A stretch of 45,740 bases of DNA from Bacteroidaceae bacterium (GCA_016302965.1 JAEDMP010000009.1:1-45740); one strand, 5' to 3'; positions 1 through 8,242 are shown, counted from the stretch's first letter. The notes: generated from the sequence alone by a model not told the origin. Made by a program: numbers and translations.

Positions 1-52
1 TCGCGGCACACGCACCTGAAACGTGCGCGTCTACCAATTCCGCCACCTGGGC
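1..52 (-). tRNA. tRNA-Leu(CAG), 3' part outside window
   Basis: Read on the minus strand, this is the 5' half of a type II leucine tRNA. The acceptor strand GCCCAGG starts at 52, then come the D-arm and an anticodon arm with a 5-bp stem and anticodon CAG (complement of 16-18). The window edge cuts the variable arm, T-arm and acceptor 3' strand. It lies 49 nt downstream of tRNA-Gly and probably shares its transcript. Confidence 0.9.
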
Positions 53-101
53 AATTCAGCAAACAACCAATTTGTTTACTCTCTTTTTTGTTCAATATGT
101 G

Positions 102-174
102 AGCGGAAAACGGGACTCGGACCCGCGACCCCAACCTTGGCAAGGTTGTGCTCTACCAACTGAGCTATTTCCGC
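102..174 (-). tRNA. tRNA-Gly(GCC)
   Basis: Complete 73-nt cloverleaf on the minus strand. The acceptor GCGGAAA (174 downwards) pairs with TTTCCGC, the discriminator is U at 102, and the anticodon GCC lies at 139-141 within the stem-loop CAACC/GGTTG. No CCA is encoded. It is the first gene of a Gly-Leu tRNA transcript driven by the promoter at 226-257. Confidence 0.95.
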
Positions 175-225
175 AAAACCTTCACACTGTCAAGTGTTGT
201 ATGGTGCATTTCTCTTAACGCGGTG

Positions 226-257
226 CAAAGGTATGACTATTTTTTTGTTCCTGCAAA
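226..257 (-). promoter_or_regulatory. Promoter of the tRNA-Gly/tRNA-Leu transcript
   Basis: Minus-strand -7 box TACCTTTG (226-233) and -33 box TTTG (254-257) with a 20-bp spacer. This is the canonical Bacteroidetes primary-sigma pattern. It sits about 50 bp upstream of tRNA-Gly. Confidence 0.75.
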
Positions 258-263
258 TTTTTC

Positions 264-289
264 AGCAACTTTTTTCGAAAAAAGTTGCT
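264..289 (-). terminator. Perfect 26-nt palindrome at the end of nspC
   Basis: The sequence is a perfect inverted repeat, AGCAACTTTTTT then CG then the complementary 12 nt. It overlaps the nspC stop codon (288-290) and lies 6 bp beyond the -33 box of the tRNA promoter. On the minus strand it is followed by an A/T-rich stretch. It is likely the nspC terminator, though its A/T-rich stem and tiny loop are not a classic strong design. Confidence 0.5.
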
Positions 290-1469
290 AATCCATGCGA
301 TTTTGGTAGTCTTTGTAAACATATTTGCGCAAAATAGCCAATTCTCCGTCTTTTTTGAGCATTCCGATGGAAGGATGGCCGATACCATTGAACATGGTTG
401 TCTTGACGGTGGTATAATGGATCATATCCTCAAAAATCACCCGGTCGCCCACCTCTAACGGACGGGCAAAGCGCCAATAACCCATAAAATCGCCCGAGAG
501 GCAACTGTTGCCGCCCAGCCGGTAGACCAACGGCTCCCGGGTGGCCTCATCCCCTTCTTCCAGTTGGTCGAGACATTCGGCAAAGCGCACCTGCGGATGG
601 TAGGGCATCTCCAGGCAGTCGGGCATGTGACAGGTGAAACTCACGTCGAGGATGGCGGTCTTGATACCGGCATCCTCCACCACATCCACTACACTGGCCA
701 CCAAGGGACCCGTCTGCCAAGCAAAGGCGCTGCCGGGTTCGAGGATAATCTTGAGCCAGGGATAACGCTCATGCAATCCCTTGAGGATATCAACCAGAAG
801 ATGGGTATCATAGTCGCTGCGGGTCATGAGGTGGCCTCCACCCAAATTGAGCCACTTGAGTTGGGGGAACCAACCACTGAACTGGCGCTCGATATGCGCA
901 AGCGTACGCTGCAAAACATCGGGACCGCTCTCGCAATGGCAATGGCAGTGGAATCCCTCGATATGAGCCGGCAGCTGCTTCGGAAGCTTGTCGGCCGTCA
1001 CTCCGAAGCGGGTTCCCGGAGCACAGGGATTGTAGAGCAGTGTGCCCACCTCGGAATAACGGGGATTGACACGCAACCCCACTGAAAGCTTGGGGTTGGC
1101 CAAGAGAGCCTTGTCCACATGACGTGTATACTGGGAAAGCGAGTTGAAGGTGAGACAGGACGAGAGCGAAGCCACCCCGGCTATCTCACCATCGGTATAG
1201 GCAGGCGAATAGGTGTGGGCGGGAGTGCCAAACTGCTCGTAGGCCAGTCGCGCCTCGAAAAGCGAGCTGGCAGTCGTGGCATGGATATACTCGCGGAAGA
1301 TGGGAAAAGTCTTCCAAAGGGCGAAGGCTTTGAAGGCAAGAATAATCTCGACATCCGCCTCGCGGGCCACGTCGGAGATGAGTTGCAGATTGCGGCGCAG
1401 TTTCTCTTCTTCTATAATATAAATAGGTGTTTGAACACCTTGAAAAGTGTTAGAATCGGGCTTTGTCAT
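288..1469 (-). CDS. nspC: Carboxynorspermidine decarboxylase
   Basis: A 393-residue fold-type III PLP decarboxylase that converts carboxy(nor)spermidine to (nor)spermidine in the alternative polyamine pathway of Bacteroidetes and vibrios. The lysine that would bind PLP lies in the N-terminal FKAFALWKTFP segment (about residues 46-56). The glycine-rich GGGH phosphate-binding segment is near residue 215, EPG near 245, and the C-terminal CLSGDFMG, with its catalytic cysteine, near 325. Length matches the family. The start at 1469 lies about 16 nt below the expected transcription start of a TAACTTTG box. The gene diverges from the thiE-like gene, and the partner dehydrogenase is not in the window. 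The family call is secure; which polyamine is made cannot be seen from sequence. Confidence 0.92.
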   Translation of the reverse strand: MTKPDSNTFQGVQTPIYIIEEEKLRRNLQLISDVAREADVEIILAFKAFALWKTFPIFREYIHATTASSLFEARLAYEQFGTPAHTYSPAYTDGEIAGVASLSSCLTFNSLSQYTRHVDKALLANPKLSVGLRVNPRYSEVGTLLYNPCAPGTRFGVTADKLPKQLPAHIEGFHCHCHCESGPDVLQRTLAHIERQFSGWFPQLKWLNLGGGHLMTRSDYDTHLLVDILKGLHERYPWLKIILEPGSAFAWQTGPLVASVVDVVEDAGIKTAILDVSFTCHMPDCLEMPYHPQVRFAECLDQLEEGDEATREPLVYRLGGNSCLSGDFMGYWRFARPLEVGDRVIFEDMIHYTTVKTTMFNGIGHPSIGMLKKDGELAILRKYVYKDYQNRMD

Positions 1470-1491
1470 TGTAATATGCTGAATTTTTCTG

Positions 1492-1499
1492 CAAAGTTA
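1492..1499 (-). promoter_or_regulatory. -7 promoter box for nspC
   Basis: Minus-strand TAACTTTG fits TAnnTTTG and lies 23 bp upstream of the nspC ATG, giving a very short leader. I find no clear TTTG -33 box at the usual spacing. Confidence 0.5.
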
Positions 1500-1519
1500 G
1501 CTTTTTTATTGCGGTTAAA

Positions 1520-1550
1520 TTGCATGATTGCTATAAATTTGCTACATTTG
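1520..1550 (+). promoter_or_regulatory. Promoter for the thiE-like/prs/tlpA/recJ/recQ run
   Basis: -33 TTG (1520-1522), a 20-bp spacer and -7 TACATTTG (1543-1550). The ATG follows at 1577. No other good TAnnTTTG box is seen in the short gaps before prs, the TlpA gene or recJ, so this may drive the whole run. Confidence 0.6.
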
Positions 1551-1576
1551 CAGTTGAAATCGAGAAAAAAATCGGT

Positions 1577-2182
1577 ATGAAACTCATTATAATGACCAAA
1601 CCCACGTTTTTCGTGGAAGAAGACAAGATAATTTCCACCCTATTTGAAGAGGGTATGGAGAGCCTTCATCTATACAAACCCGACTCAGAGCCTATCTACT
1701 CGGAACGGCTGCTGACCCTCCTGCCAGACACCTATTATAATAAGGTGACCGTACACGGCCATTTCTATCTGAAAGAGGAGTACCGGCTGCGCGGCATCCA
1801 TTTGGACGGTGCCGGCATGACTCCCCCCGACCGTTACAAGGGGCATCTGAGTTATACCTGTGACCGCATCGAGGAACTGAAGGATGCCAAGAAGCGGGCC
1901 GACTATGTGTTCCTGCGTGATGTGTTCGATGGACTGAGCACCGACCATCATGCCGCTTTCAGCGACAGCGAGTTGCAGGCGGCCTCCCGCCAGGGGCTGA
2001 TCGACAAGCATGTGTATGCTCTCGGCGGCGTCAACATGGAGAATATCCGGCGTGCCAAAGACCTGGGATTCGGAGGCGTAGTGGTATGCGGCGACTTGTG
2101 GAACCGCTTCGATATCCACCACGAACTGAATTACAAGGATCTGATTGCCCACTTCGACCGTCTACGCAAGACTGTCAACTAA
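1577..2182 (+). CDS. Thiamine-phosphate-synthase-family protein (ThiE/TenI-like)
   Basis: A 201-residue TIM-barrel protein of the thiamine phosphate synthase/TenI superfamily. Visible family features are an N-terminal strand (MKLIIMTKP), an HGHFYL segment near residue 50, a GIHLDGAG segment near 72, a VFLRDVFDGLS loop near 113 and a C-terminal YALGGVNMENI followed by GGVVVCGDLW, which resembles the phosphate-binding end of ThiE. I chose the ATG at 1577 because it begins the conserved first strand and follows the promoter; an in-frame ATG at 1520 would start inside the promoter. It is shorter than canonical ThiE and the usual thi genes are absent, so function outside thiamine synthesis is possible. 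prs follows 47 bp later. Confidence 0.75.
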   Translation: MKLIIMTKPTFFVEEDKIISTLFEEGMESLHLYKPDSEPIYSERLLTLLPDTYYNKVTVHGHFYLKEEYRLRGIHLDGAGMTPPDRYKGHLSYTCDRIEELKDAKKRADYVFLRDVFDGLSTDHHAAFSDSELQAASRQGLIDKHVYALGGVNMENIRRAKDLGFGGVVVCGDLWNRFDIHHELNYKDLIAHFDRLRKTVN

Positions 2183-2229
2183 CCCTTTATCCGAATATTA
2201 ATAAAAAGAACAACAAAAATATTATCACA

Positions 2230-3168
2230 ATGAGCAAAGAAAACTCTTACATGGTATTCTCGGGAACCAATACGAGATACCTGGCAGAAAAGATTTGTCA
2301 AAGTCTGGGTTGTCCGCTGGGACAACTGGTCATCACCAAGTTCTCTGATGGGGAATTTGCCGTTTCCTACGAGGAATCCATCCGTGGTCGTGACATCTTC
2401 CTGGTACAGAGCACCTTCCCCAACTCAGACAATCTGATGGAACTGCTGCTGATGATTGATGCCGCCAAGAGAGCATCTGCCCGCACCATCAATGCCGTGA
2501 TTCCCTATTTCGGATGGGCCCGTCAGGACCGCAAGGATAAACCCCGTGTGAGCATCGGTGCCAAACTGGTAGCGGACCTGCTGAGCGTAGCTGGCATCGA
2601 CCGTCTGATTACCATGGACCTGCATGCCGACCAGATTCAGGGATTCTTTGATGTGCCTGTAGACCATCTCTACGCCTCGGGCGTACTCATCCCCTATCTT
2701 CAGAGCCTGCGCCTGAAGGATATGGTGATTGCCTCACCCGATGTGGGCGGCTCGAAGCGCGCCAACACCTACGCCAAATATTTCGGTTGCCCGCTGGTGC
2801 TCTGCAACAAGACCCGCGCCCGCGCCAATGTGGTGGAGAGCATGCAGATCATCGGTGACGTGAAGGACAAGAACGTGGTGATTATCGACGATATGGTCGA
2901 CACCGCCGGCACCATCACCAAGGCAGCCGACATCATGAAAGAGGCCGGAGCCAGCACCGTGCGCGCCTTTGCCTCCCACTGTGTGATGAGCGGCCCTGCC
3001 AGTGAACGCGTGCAGAACTCGTCGTTGGAGGAGATTGTCTTCACCGATTCCATCCCCTACTCCAACCGTTGCGCCAAGGTGAAGCAGATTTCCGTTGCCG
3101 ACATGTTTGCAGAAACCATCAAGCGTGTCATCAACAACGAGAGCATCAGTAGCCAGTATCTGGTATAA
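2230..3168 (+). CDS. prs: Ribose-phosphate pyrophosphokinase
   Basis: A 312-residue PRPP synthetase making phosphoribosyl pyrophosphate from ribose 5-phosphate and ATP for nucleotide, His, Trp and NAD synthesis. The N-terminal FSDGE near residue 37 and the PYFGWARQDRK segment near residue 90, the flexible region VDHLYASG near 140, and the PRPP-binding VVIIDDMVDTAGTI near residue 217 are all present. The start at 2230 gives the normal family length; an upstream in-frame ATG at 2086 lies inside the preceding gene. It follows the thiE-like gene by 47 bp and is probably co-transcribed. Confidence 0.97.
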   Translation: MSKENSYMVFSGTNTRYLAEKICQSLGCPLGQLVITKFSDGEFAVSYEESIRGRDIFLVQSTFPNSDNLMELLLMIDAAKRASARTINAVIPYFGWARQDRKDKPRVSIGAKLVADLLSVAGIDRLITMDLHADQIQGFFDVPVDHLYASGVLIPYLQSLRLKDMVIASPDVGGSKRANTYAKYFGCPLVLCNKTRARANVVESMQIIGDVKDKNVVIIDDMVDTAGTITKAADIMKEAGASTVRAFASHCVMSGPASERVQNSSLEEIVFTDSIPYSNRCAKVKQISVADMFAETIKRVINNESISSQYLV

Positions 3169-3203
3169 TCATCCATACAAACCGCCAATCAAACAAAGAC
3201 AAT

Positions 3204-4301
3204 ATGTGCAAGAAGATAGCTACCCTACTGCTGCTCACCTCCTTCTGCAGCCTCTTTGCAGCCAGCAGCTGCCAACAACATCACATGAAGATAGAGGGAA
3301 CCTGCGAGCATCTGCAGGATGGCGATACGCTCTTCCTGACGAATGACCTGAACCGTCTCGCCCCTATCGATACGGCCATCGTGAAAGACGGGCATTTCAG
3401 TTTCTCTTCAGAGGCTGATTCGGTGTTCACCTGCCTGCTCTTCAACAGACAGCACGAACTCTACCGGATGTTCATTGCCGAGCCCGGCCATATCCTCCTC
3501 TCGCTGACAGCCAACGATATCAAGGTGGCTGGAACGCCTGCCAACGACCAGCTGCAACAGATGAACGAGCAGATGGCTCCCGTCTCGAAACAGATGTCGG
3601 CCATCTATAAGGAGATACAAAGCCCCGGCATCTCGGCAGCAGAGATTGAAGCCAAGAAAACGGCCTTCAACAAACTGGGAAAGCAGATGGAACAGATTGT
3701 GAAGGACCATGCCCGCAAGCATGCCGGCACCAACTTCGGCTTCATCCTGCTCAGCAACTACAGCGAACTGTTTGAGCCCCAGGAGTTGGAGGAACTCATG
3801 GCCAAACTGCCTGCCAACCTGCGCCAACGGAGCATCATCAAGCGGCTGGCAGCCGAGATGGAAGCACAGAAGAAGACCGCTGAGGGGTCGCCCATGGGCG
3901 ACTTTACCCAGAACGACCTGCAGGGCAATCCCCAAAGTCTGATGGCCGAGGTGAAGAAGCACAAGGTGACCATCATCGACTTCTGGGCAAGCTGGTGCGG
4001 CCCCTGCCGTGCTGACATGCCCGGGATGGTGAGCCTCTATGCCGAACTGAAAGACAAAGGTCTTGGTATCATCGGCATCTCCTTCGACAACAACCACGAC
4101 TCCTGGAGCCGTGCCGTGAAGGACTTGGGCATGACATGGATGCAGGTGTCCGACCTGCAAGGATGGCAGAACAGCATCGGCCGTCACTTCAGTGTCAACA
4201 GCATCCCCCACACGATGGTGGTCGACCAGAAGGGCATCATCCTCAAGAAAGGATTGCGCGGCGAAGAGCTCTCCAACTACGTGAGAGACCTCTTGAAATA
4301 A
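3204..4301 (+). CDS. TlpA-type thioredoxin-like lipoprotein with DUF4369-like N-domain
   Basis: A 365-residue exported disulfide oxidoreductase. Residues 1-23 form a lipoprotein signal ending in a lipobox-like AASSC. Residues about 25-120 resemble the DUF4369 beta domain common in Bacteroidetes TlpA proteins, and about 130-220 is a charged helical linker. The C-terminal thioredoxin fold (about 235-365) contains FWASWCGPC with redox cysteines at 265 and 268 and a cis-proline loop SIPHTMVVD. Such proteins reduce periplasmic cysteines, for example in cytochrome maturation, but the substrate cannot be told here. It sits 35 bp after prs and 31 bp before recJ; linkage to those genes looks positional rather than functional. 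Confidence 0.85.
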   Translation: MCKKIATLLLLTSFCSLFAASSCQQHHMKIEGTCEHLQDGDTLFLTNDLNRLAPIDTAIVKDGHFSFSSEADSVFTCLLFNRQHELYRMFIAEPGHILLSLTANDIKVAGTPANDQLQQMNEQMAPVSKQMSAIYKEIQSPGISAAEIEAKKTAFNKLGKQMEQIVKDHARKHAGTNFGFILLSNYSELFEPQELEELMAKLPANLRQRSIIKRLAAEMEAQKKTAEGSPMGDFTQNDLQGNPQSLMAEVKKHKVTIIDFWASWCGPCRADMPGMVSLYAELKDKGLGIIGISFDNNHDSWSRAVKDLGMTWMQVSDLQGWQNSIGRHFSVNSIPHTMVVDQKGIILKKGLRGEELSNYVRDLLK

Positions 4302-4332
4302 ATCCCTACCAACAAGACCGCAACAAGAACAA

Positions 4333-6060
4333 ATGTATACCAAATGGAATTACGAACCGCCCTCTGCCGAACGACAGAAGGCTGCCGTTGAGTTAGGTGA
4401 GAAGATCGGCATGAGCCCCATCATTGCCGACCTTCTCATCCAGCGTGGCATCAAGACGGAATCAGCCGCCAAGCGCTTCTTCCGTCCGATGCTCAACGAG
4501 CTCATCGACCCCTTCCTGATGAACGACATGGATGTGGCAGTAGACCGTCTCAATGATGCCATGGGTCACAAGGAGCATATCCGGGTCTATGGCGACTATG
4601 ATGTAGACGGATGTACTGCCGTGGCCTTGGTGTATAAGTTCCTGCAGCAGTTCTACTCCAACATTGACTATTACATCCCCGACCGTTATGAAGAGGGGTA
4701 TGGTGTGAGCCGCAAGGGCATCGACCAGGCCAAGGCCGAGGGCGTAAGCCTCATCATTGTGCTCGACTGCGGCATCAAGGCCATCGACGAGATAGCCTAT
4801 GCCAAGAGCCTGGGCATTGATTTCATCATCTGCGACCATCATGTGCCCGACGAGACCATGCCGCCAGCCGTCGCCATCCTCAACCCCAAACGCCCTGACA
4901 CGACCTATCCGTTCCATGACCTTTCCGGCTGCGGTGTGGGCTTCAAGCTGATGCAGGCCTTTGCCAAGAACAACGGCATCCCGTTCTCACGCCTGATTCC
5001 CCTGCTCGACCTCTGCGTGGTGAGCATCGCCGCCGATATCGTTCCGGTGACGGGTGAGAATCGCACATTGGCCTTCCATGGCCTGAAACAGCTCAACCAA
5101 AATCCGTCGGTGGGTCTGAAAGCCATCATCGAGGTGTGTGGGCTCAGCGGACGTGAATTGACCATGGGCGATATCGTCTTCAAAATCGGGCCACGCATCA
5201 ACGCCTCGGGCCGCATGCAGAATGGCAAAGAGGCGGTAGACCTGTTGGTGGAACGCGACTATCACAAGGCACGTGGCGCTGCCCTGATCATCAACGAACA
5301 GAACGAACGCCGCAAGGACATCGACAAACAGATGACCGAAGAGGCCAACCATATCGTGGAGAAAATCGAAGGCGAGAACCATCAAGCCTCCATCGTGCTC
5401 TACGACCGCAACTGGAAGAAAGGGGTCATCGGCATCGTAGCCTCCCGTCTGACAGAGATTTACTTCCGTCCCACGGTTGTTCTGACCATCATCGACGGGC
5501 TGGCCACCGGTTCCGCCCGCAGTGTGGCAGGTTTCGACATCTATGATGCAATCAAGAGCTGCCGCGACCTGCTGGAAAACTTCGGCGGCCATACCTACGC
5601 CGCTGGTCTCTCGCTGAAAGTGGAGAATATCCCCCTGTTCCGCGAGCGTTTCCAGCGTTATGTAGAGGAGCACATCCGCCCCGAACAGCGGCAATCCATC
5701 CTGAATATCGAGGAGGTGGTGGACTTCAAGGATATCAACAAGCGGCTCTATGCCGACCTGAAGCGGCTGGCCCCCCATGGTCCCTGCAACCCCAAGCCCA
5801 CCTTCTGCACCCGCAACGTCTACGACTATGGCACGAGCAAGGTGGTGGGTCGCCATCAGGAGCACATCAAACTGGAACTGGTCGACTCCAAGTCGAGCAA
5901 TGTGATGAATGGCATCGCCTTTGGCCAAAGCGCTTCGGCCCGCTACATCAAGAGCAAACGCTCCTTTGACATCGTCTATACCATTGAGGAGAACATCTTC
6001 AAACGGGGAGAGGTTCAGCTGCAGATTGAAGACATCAAACCATCCGCAAGCAGTGAATAA
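4333..6060 (+). CDS. recJ: Single-stranded-DNA-specific exonuclease RecJ
   Basis: A 575-residue 5'-3' ssDNA exonuclease of the DHH superfamily, acting in recombination and mismatch repair. Motif I DYDVDG lies at residues 88-93, the LDCGIKA motif near 143, the DHH triplet at 168-170, the DHHA1 domain with GGHTYAAG at 418-425, and a C-terminal OB-fold from about 450. All metal-binding aspartate/histidine motifs look intact. Its stop overlaps the GTG proposed for recQ by translational coupling, so RecJ nuclease and RecQ helicase, which cooperate in the RecF-type pathway in other bacteria, would be made together. Confidence 0.96.
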   Translation: MYTKWNYEPPSAERQKAAVELGEKIGMSPIIADLLIQRGIKTESAAKRFFRPMLNELIDPFLMNDMDVAVDRLNDAMGHKEHIRVYGDYDVDGCTAVALVYKFLQQFYSNIDYYIPDRYEEGYGVSRKGIDQAKAEGVSLIIVLDCGIKAIDEIAYAKSLGIDFIICDHHVPDETMPPAVAILNPKRPDTTYPFHDLSGCGVGFKLMQAFAKNNGIPFSRLIPLLDLCVVSIAADIVPVTGENRTLAFHGLKQLNQNPSVGLKAIIEVCGLSGRELTMGDIVFKIGPRINASGRMQNGKEAVDLLVERDYHKARGAALIINEQNERRKDIDKQMTEEANHIVEKIEGENHQASIVLYDRNWKKGVIGIVASRLTEIYFRPTVVLTIIDGLATGSARSVAGFDIYDAIKSCRDLLENFGGHTYAAGLSLKVENIPLFRERFQRYVEEHIRPEQRQSILNIEEVVDFKDINKRLYADLKRLAPHGPCNPKPTFCTRNVYDYGTSKVVGRHQEHIKLELVDSKSSNVMNGIAFGQSASARYIKSKRSFDIVYTIEENIFKRGEVQLQIEDIKPSASSE

Positions 6061-7792
6061 AGAAATCTGTCAGATACTGAAACAGTACTGGGGATATGAT
6101 GGTTTCCGGAGTATCCAGGAACCGATCATCACGAGTGTTCTTGCCGGCCACGACACGCTGGGACTGATGCCAACGGGTGGCGGCAAGAGCATTACTTTTC
6201 AGGTACCAGCCCTTGCGCTTGATGGCATGTGTGTGGTCATCACTCCATTGATAGCCTTGATGAAAGACCAGGTCCAGAACCTGCGGCGTCGTGGAATACG
6301 TGCCGAAGCCATCTATACCGGACTCAGCCGCAACGAGATATCCCGTATTCTTGACAATGCGGTCTTCGGTGCAGTGAAAATTTTATACGTCTCCCCGGAG
6401 CGACTGGAGTCAGAGCTCTTTATCACCAAACTGCGCCATTCCAAGGTGAGTTTCATCACCGTTGATGAAGCCCACTGCATCAGCCAATGGGGCTATGATT
6501 TCCGCCCCTCCTATCTCCGCATCTCGCGCATCCGTGAGGCAGTGGGCGAGAAACCCATCCTTGCACTCACTGCCACAGCCACTCCCGAAGTGGCCAAGGA
6601 TATCCAGTACCATCTGCAGTTCCGTGAAGGCAGCCAACGCTTCCAAATGAGCTTCGAGCGCAAGAACCTCAGTTATGTCGTCAGAAACACCGAAGACAAG
6701 CCTTCTGAAATGCTCCATATCCTGTCAAGGGTGCCCGGCTCCTCCATCGTCTATGTGCGCAACCGCCAGCATACCGAAGACATAGCCAAAATGCTCCATT
6801 CACAGGGCGTCAGTGCCACCTTCTACCATGCCGGATTGGAGAACCAGGAGAAAGACAAACGGCAGAAGGCATGGACCGACAATGAAATCCGGGTGATGGT
6901 GGCCACCAACGCCTTTGGTATGGGTATTGACAAACCCGATGTGCGCACGGTCATCCATATCGACAGCCCCGACAGCCTTGAAGCCTATTTCCAGGAGGCG
7001 GGACGCGCTGGCCGCGACGGCCAAAAATCGTATGCCATCCTCCTCTGCAATGAGCATGACAAGGCCGTGCTCCAAAAGCGTATTGTCGACAACTATCCCG
7101 AGAAAGACTATATCCGGGATGTCTACAACAAGCTATGCTATTACTATGAGATAGCTGTTGGCTCCGGCTACAACAAGCTCTTCGAGTTTGACATCGAACG
7201 TTTCTGCCGCATCTACCGTCTATTTCCCATTCCCGTCAACTCTTCGCTGAAGATACTGAGTCATGCGGGCTATATCGACTATGAGGAGGAAGCCGAAAGC
7301 TTTGACCGTCTGCATTTTCTCATCACCCGGAGCAATCTCTATGAACTGGACCATCGCAGCCAGGAAGAGGAGAAAGTCATCACTGCCCTCCTGCGATGCT
7401 ATGGCGGCCTGTTCTCCGAATACCAATTCATCTCACTCGCCCTGATTGCAGATGAAGCCGGACTGACCAAGCCCCAAGTCTACCAGATACTGCGCACGCT
7501 GGACTCGCTCCATATCGTCCGCTTCATCCCTGGCCGACGCATCCCGCACATCCGTTTCATCCAACGCCGCGAGGATGCCGAACATCTGCTCTTTCCCCGA
7601 GAGATATATGAGGATTTACGCATTCGATTCCGTCAGCGACTGGAGAAAATGATTGAATATGCCCATCGCGACGATTGCTGCCGCAGCACACTGCTTCTGG
7701 ACTATTTTGGCGAAAAGAGAAGCGATGAGTGCGGCCAGTGTGACTACTGCATCCGAAAAAAAAAAGCGATGACAGCAGAGCCGAACAACTGA
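6053..7792 (+). CDS. recQ: ATP-dependent DNA helicase RecQ, frame lost near the 3' end
   Basis: A superfamily 2 3'-5' DNA helicase. Walker A TGGGKS lies at residues 41-46, DEAH at 138-141, the SAT-like TATATP near 190, and motif VI QEAGRAGRDG near 317. The RQC zinc-binding cysteines lie near residue 550 onward, ending ECGQCDYC. I place the start at GTG 6053, overlapping the recJ stop, because homology begins there; the frame is open further upstream only as recJ sequence. Translation as written gives 579 residues ending just after a run of ten A (7756-7765). Directly downstream another frame encodes 61 plausible RecQ-tail residues (see 7765-7950). With one more A, or a -1 slip, the product would be about 632 residues. 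The catalytic core is complete either way. Confidence 0.93.
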   Translation: MNKEICQILKQYWGYDGFRSIQEPIITSVLAGHDTLGLMPTGGGKSITFQVPALALDGMCVVITPLIALMKDQVQNLRRRGIRAEAIYTGLSRNEISRILDNAVFGAVKILYVSPERLESELFITKLRHSKVSFITVDEAHCISQWGYDFRPSYLRISRIREAVGEKPILALTATATPEVAKDIQYHLQFREGSQRFQMSFERKNLSYVVRNTEDKPSEMLHILSRVPGSSIVYVRNRQHTEDIAKMLHSQGVSATFYHAGLENQEKDKRQKAWTDNEIRVMVATNAFGMGIDKPDVRTVIHIDSPDSLEAYFQEAGRAGRDGQKSYAILLCNEHDKAVLQKRIVDNYPEKDYIRDVYNKLCYYYEIAVGSGYNKLFEFDIERFCRIYRLFPIPVNSSLKILSHAGYIDYEEEAESFDRLHFLITRSNLYELDHRSQEEEKVITALLRCYGGLFSEYQFISLALIADEAGLTKPQVYQILRTLDSLHIVRFIPGRRIPHIRFIQRREDAEHLLFPREIYEDLRIRFRQRLEKMIEYAHRDDCCRSTLLLDYFGEKRSDECGQCDYCIRKKKAMTAEPNN

Positions 7793-7950
7793 TTCTTTCG
7801 CTACTGGCCGACTGTCATCCCCACCCGCTTTCCGAACTCGACAGCCTCTGCCTACCCGATTCAGAGATAGACGAAGCACTGAACCGCCTGCTACACGAGG
7901 AATACATCTATCTGGTGGATGACTGTTATTTGGTGGTCAACAAGCCATAG
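7765..7950 (+). pseudogene. recQ: Out-of-frame C-terminal tail of RecQ
   Basis: Re-reading from the last A of the 10-A tract gives 61 sense codons ending at TAG 7948-7950. The peptide is rich in Leu, Asp and Glu and ends LLHEEYIYLVDDCYLVVNKP, which looks like a folded winged-helix-like tail rather than random translation. The annotated frame instead stops at 7790. This is either a one-base deletion in the tract (natural or a sequencing error) or a product made by ribosomal or polymerase slippage. Confidence 0.7.
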
Positions 7951-8073
7951 CCTCATCCCCCCATATCCTATCTATAATGGACAGGAACAGGTGGGCGGAA
8001 TGATGGACAACCGTCATCTGGATTTTTCAGAATATCGCTTTCGGCTTAGGCAAAACGCTGCCTTTATTTTATA

Positions 8074-8157
8074 TTCCGCAGTGGTGAACGTACGTTCCGC
8101 AGTGGTGAACGTATATTCCGCACTGCGGAACGTACGTTCACCACTGCGGAACATAAA
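8074..8157. repeat. Array of four 21-bp palindromic units forming a 31-bp inverted repeat
   Basis: Four units start at 8074, 8095, 8116 and 8137. Each is a 15-bp imperfect palindrome TTC-N9-GAA followed by a 6-bp linker (CGTACG, CGTATA, CGTACG, CATAAA). Units 1 and 2 are TTCCGCAGTGGTGAA, unit 3 is TTCCGCACTGCGGAA, and unit 4 is the exact reverse complement of unit 1. As a result 8074-8104 and 8121-8151 are a perfect 31-bp inverted repeat with a 16-nt loop. It lies between convergent recQ and the HIT gene, so it could end both transcripts. A looser 22-23 bp repeat of (A/G)CAG(G/A)CTGA follows at 8185, 8208 and 8230. The rest of 7951-8242 holds nothing else I can support. Confidence 0.85.
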
Positions 8158-8242
8158 TCTCTTGCCTGTTCTTATCCTATCGGAACAGGCTGAACAAAAA
8201 CTTATCAGCAGACTGAACGATAACTTATAACAGGCTGACTGT

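Noticed and set aside
1500..1576. TPP riboswitch before the thiE-like gene
   Set aside because: Only about 25 nt separate the probable transcription start from the ATG, too short for a TPP aptamer, and no conserved aptamer core is seen.
7919..8230. Open frame of 103 codons crossing the 21-bp palindrome array, giving a heptad-like peptide repeat
   Set aside because: The 7-residue periodicity follows simply from the 21-bp DNA period, and the frame begins inside the recQ tail with no promoter; the DNA structure is the better explanation.
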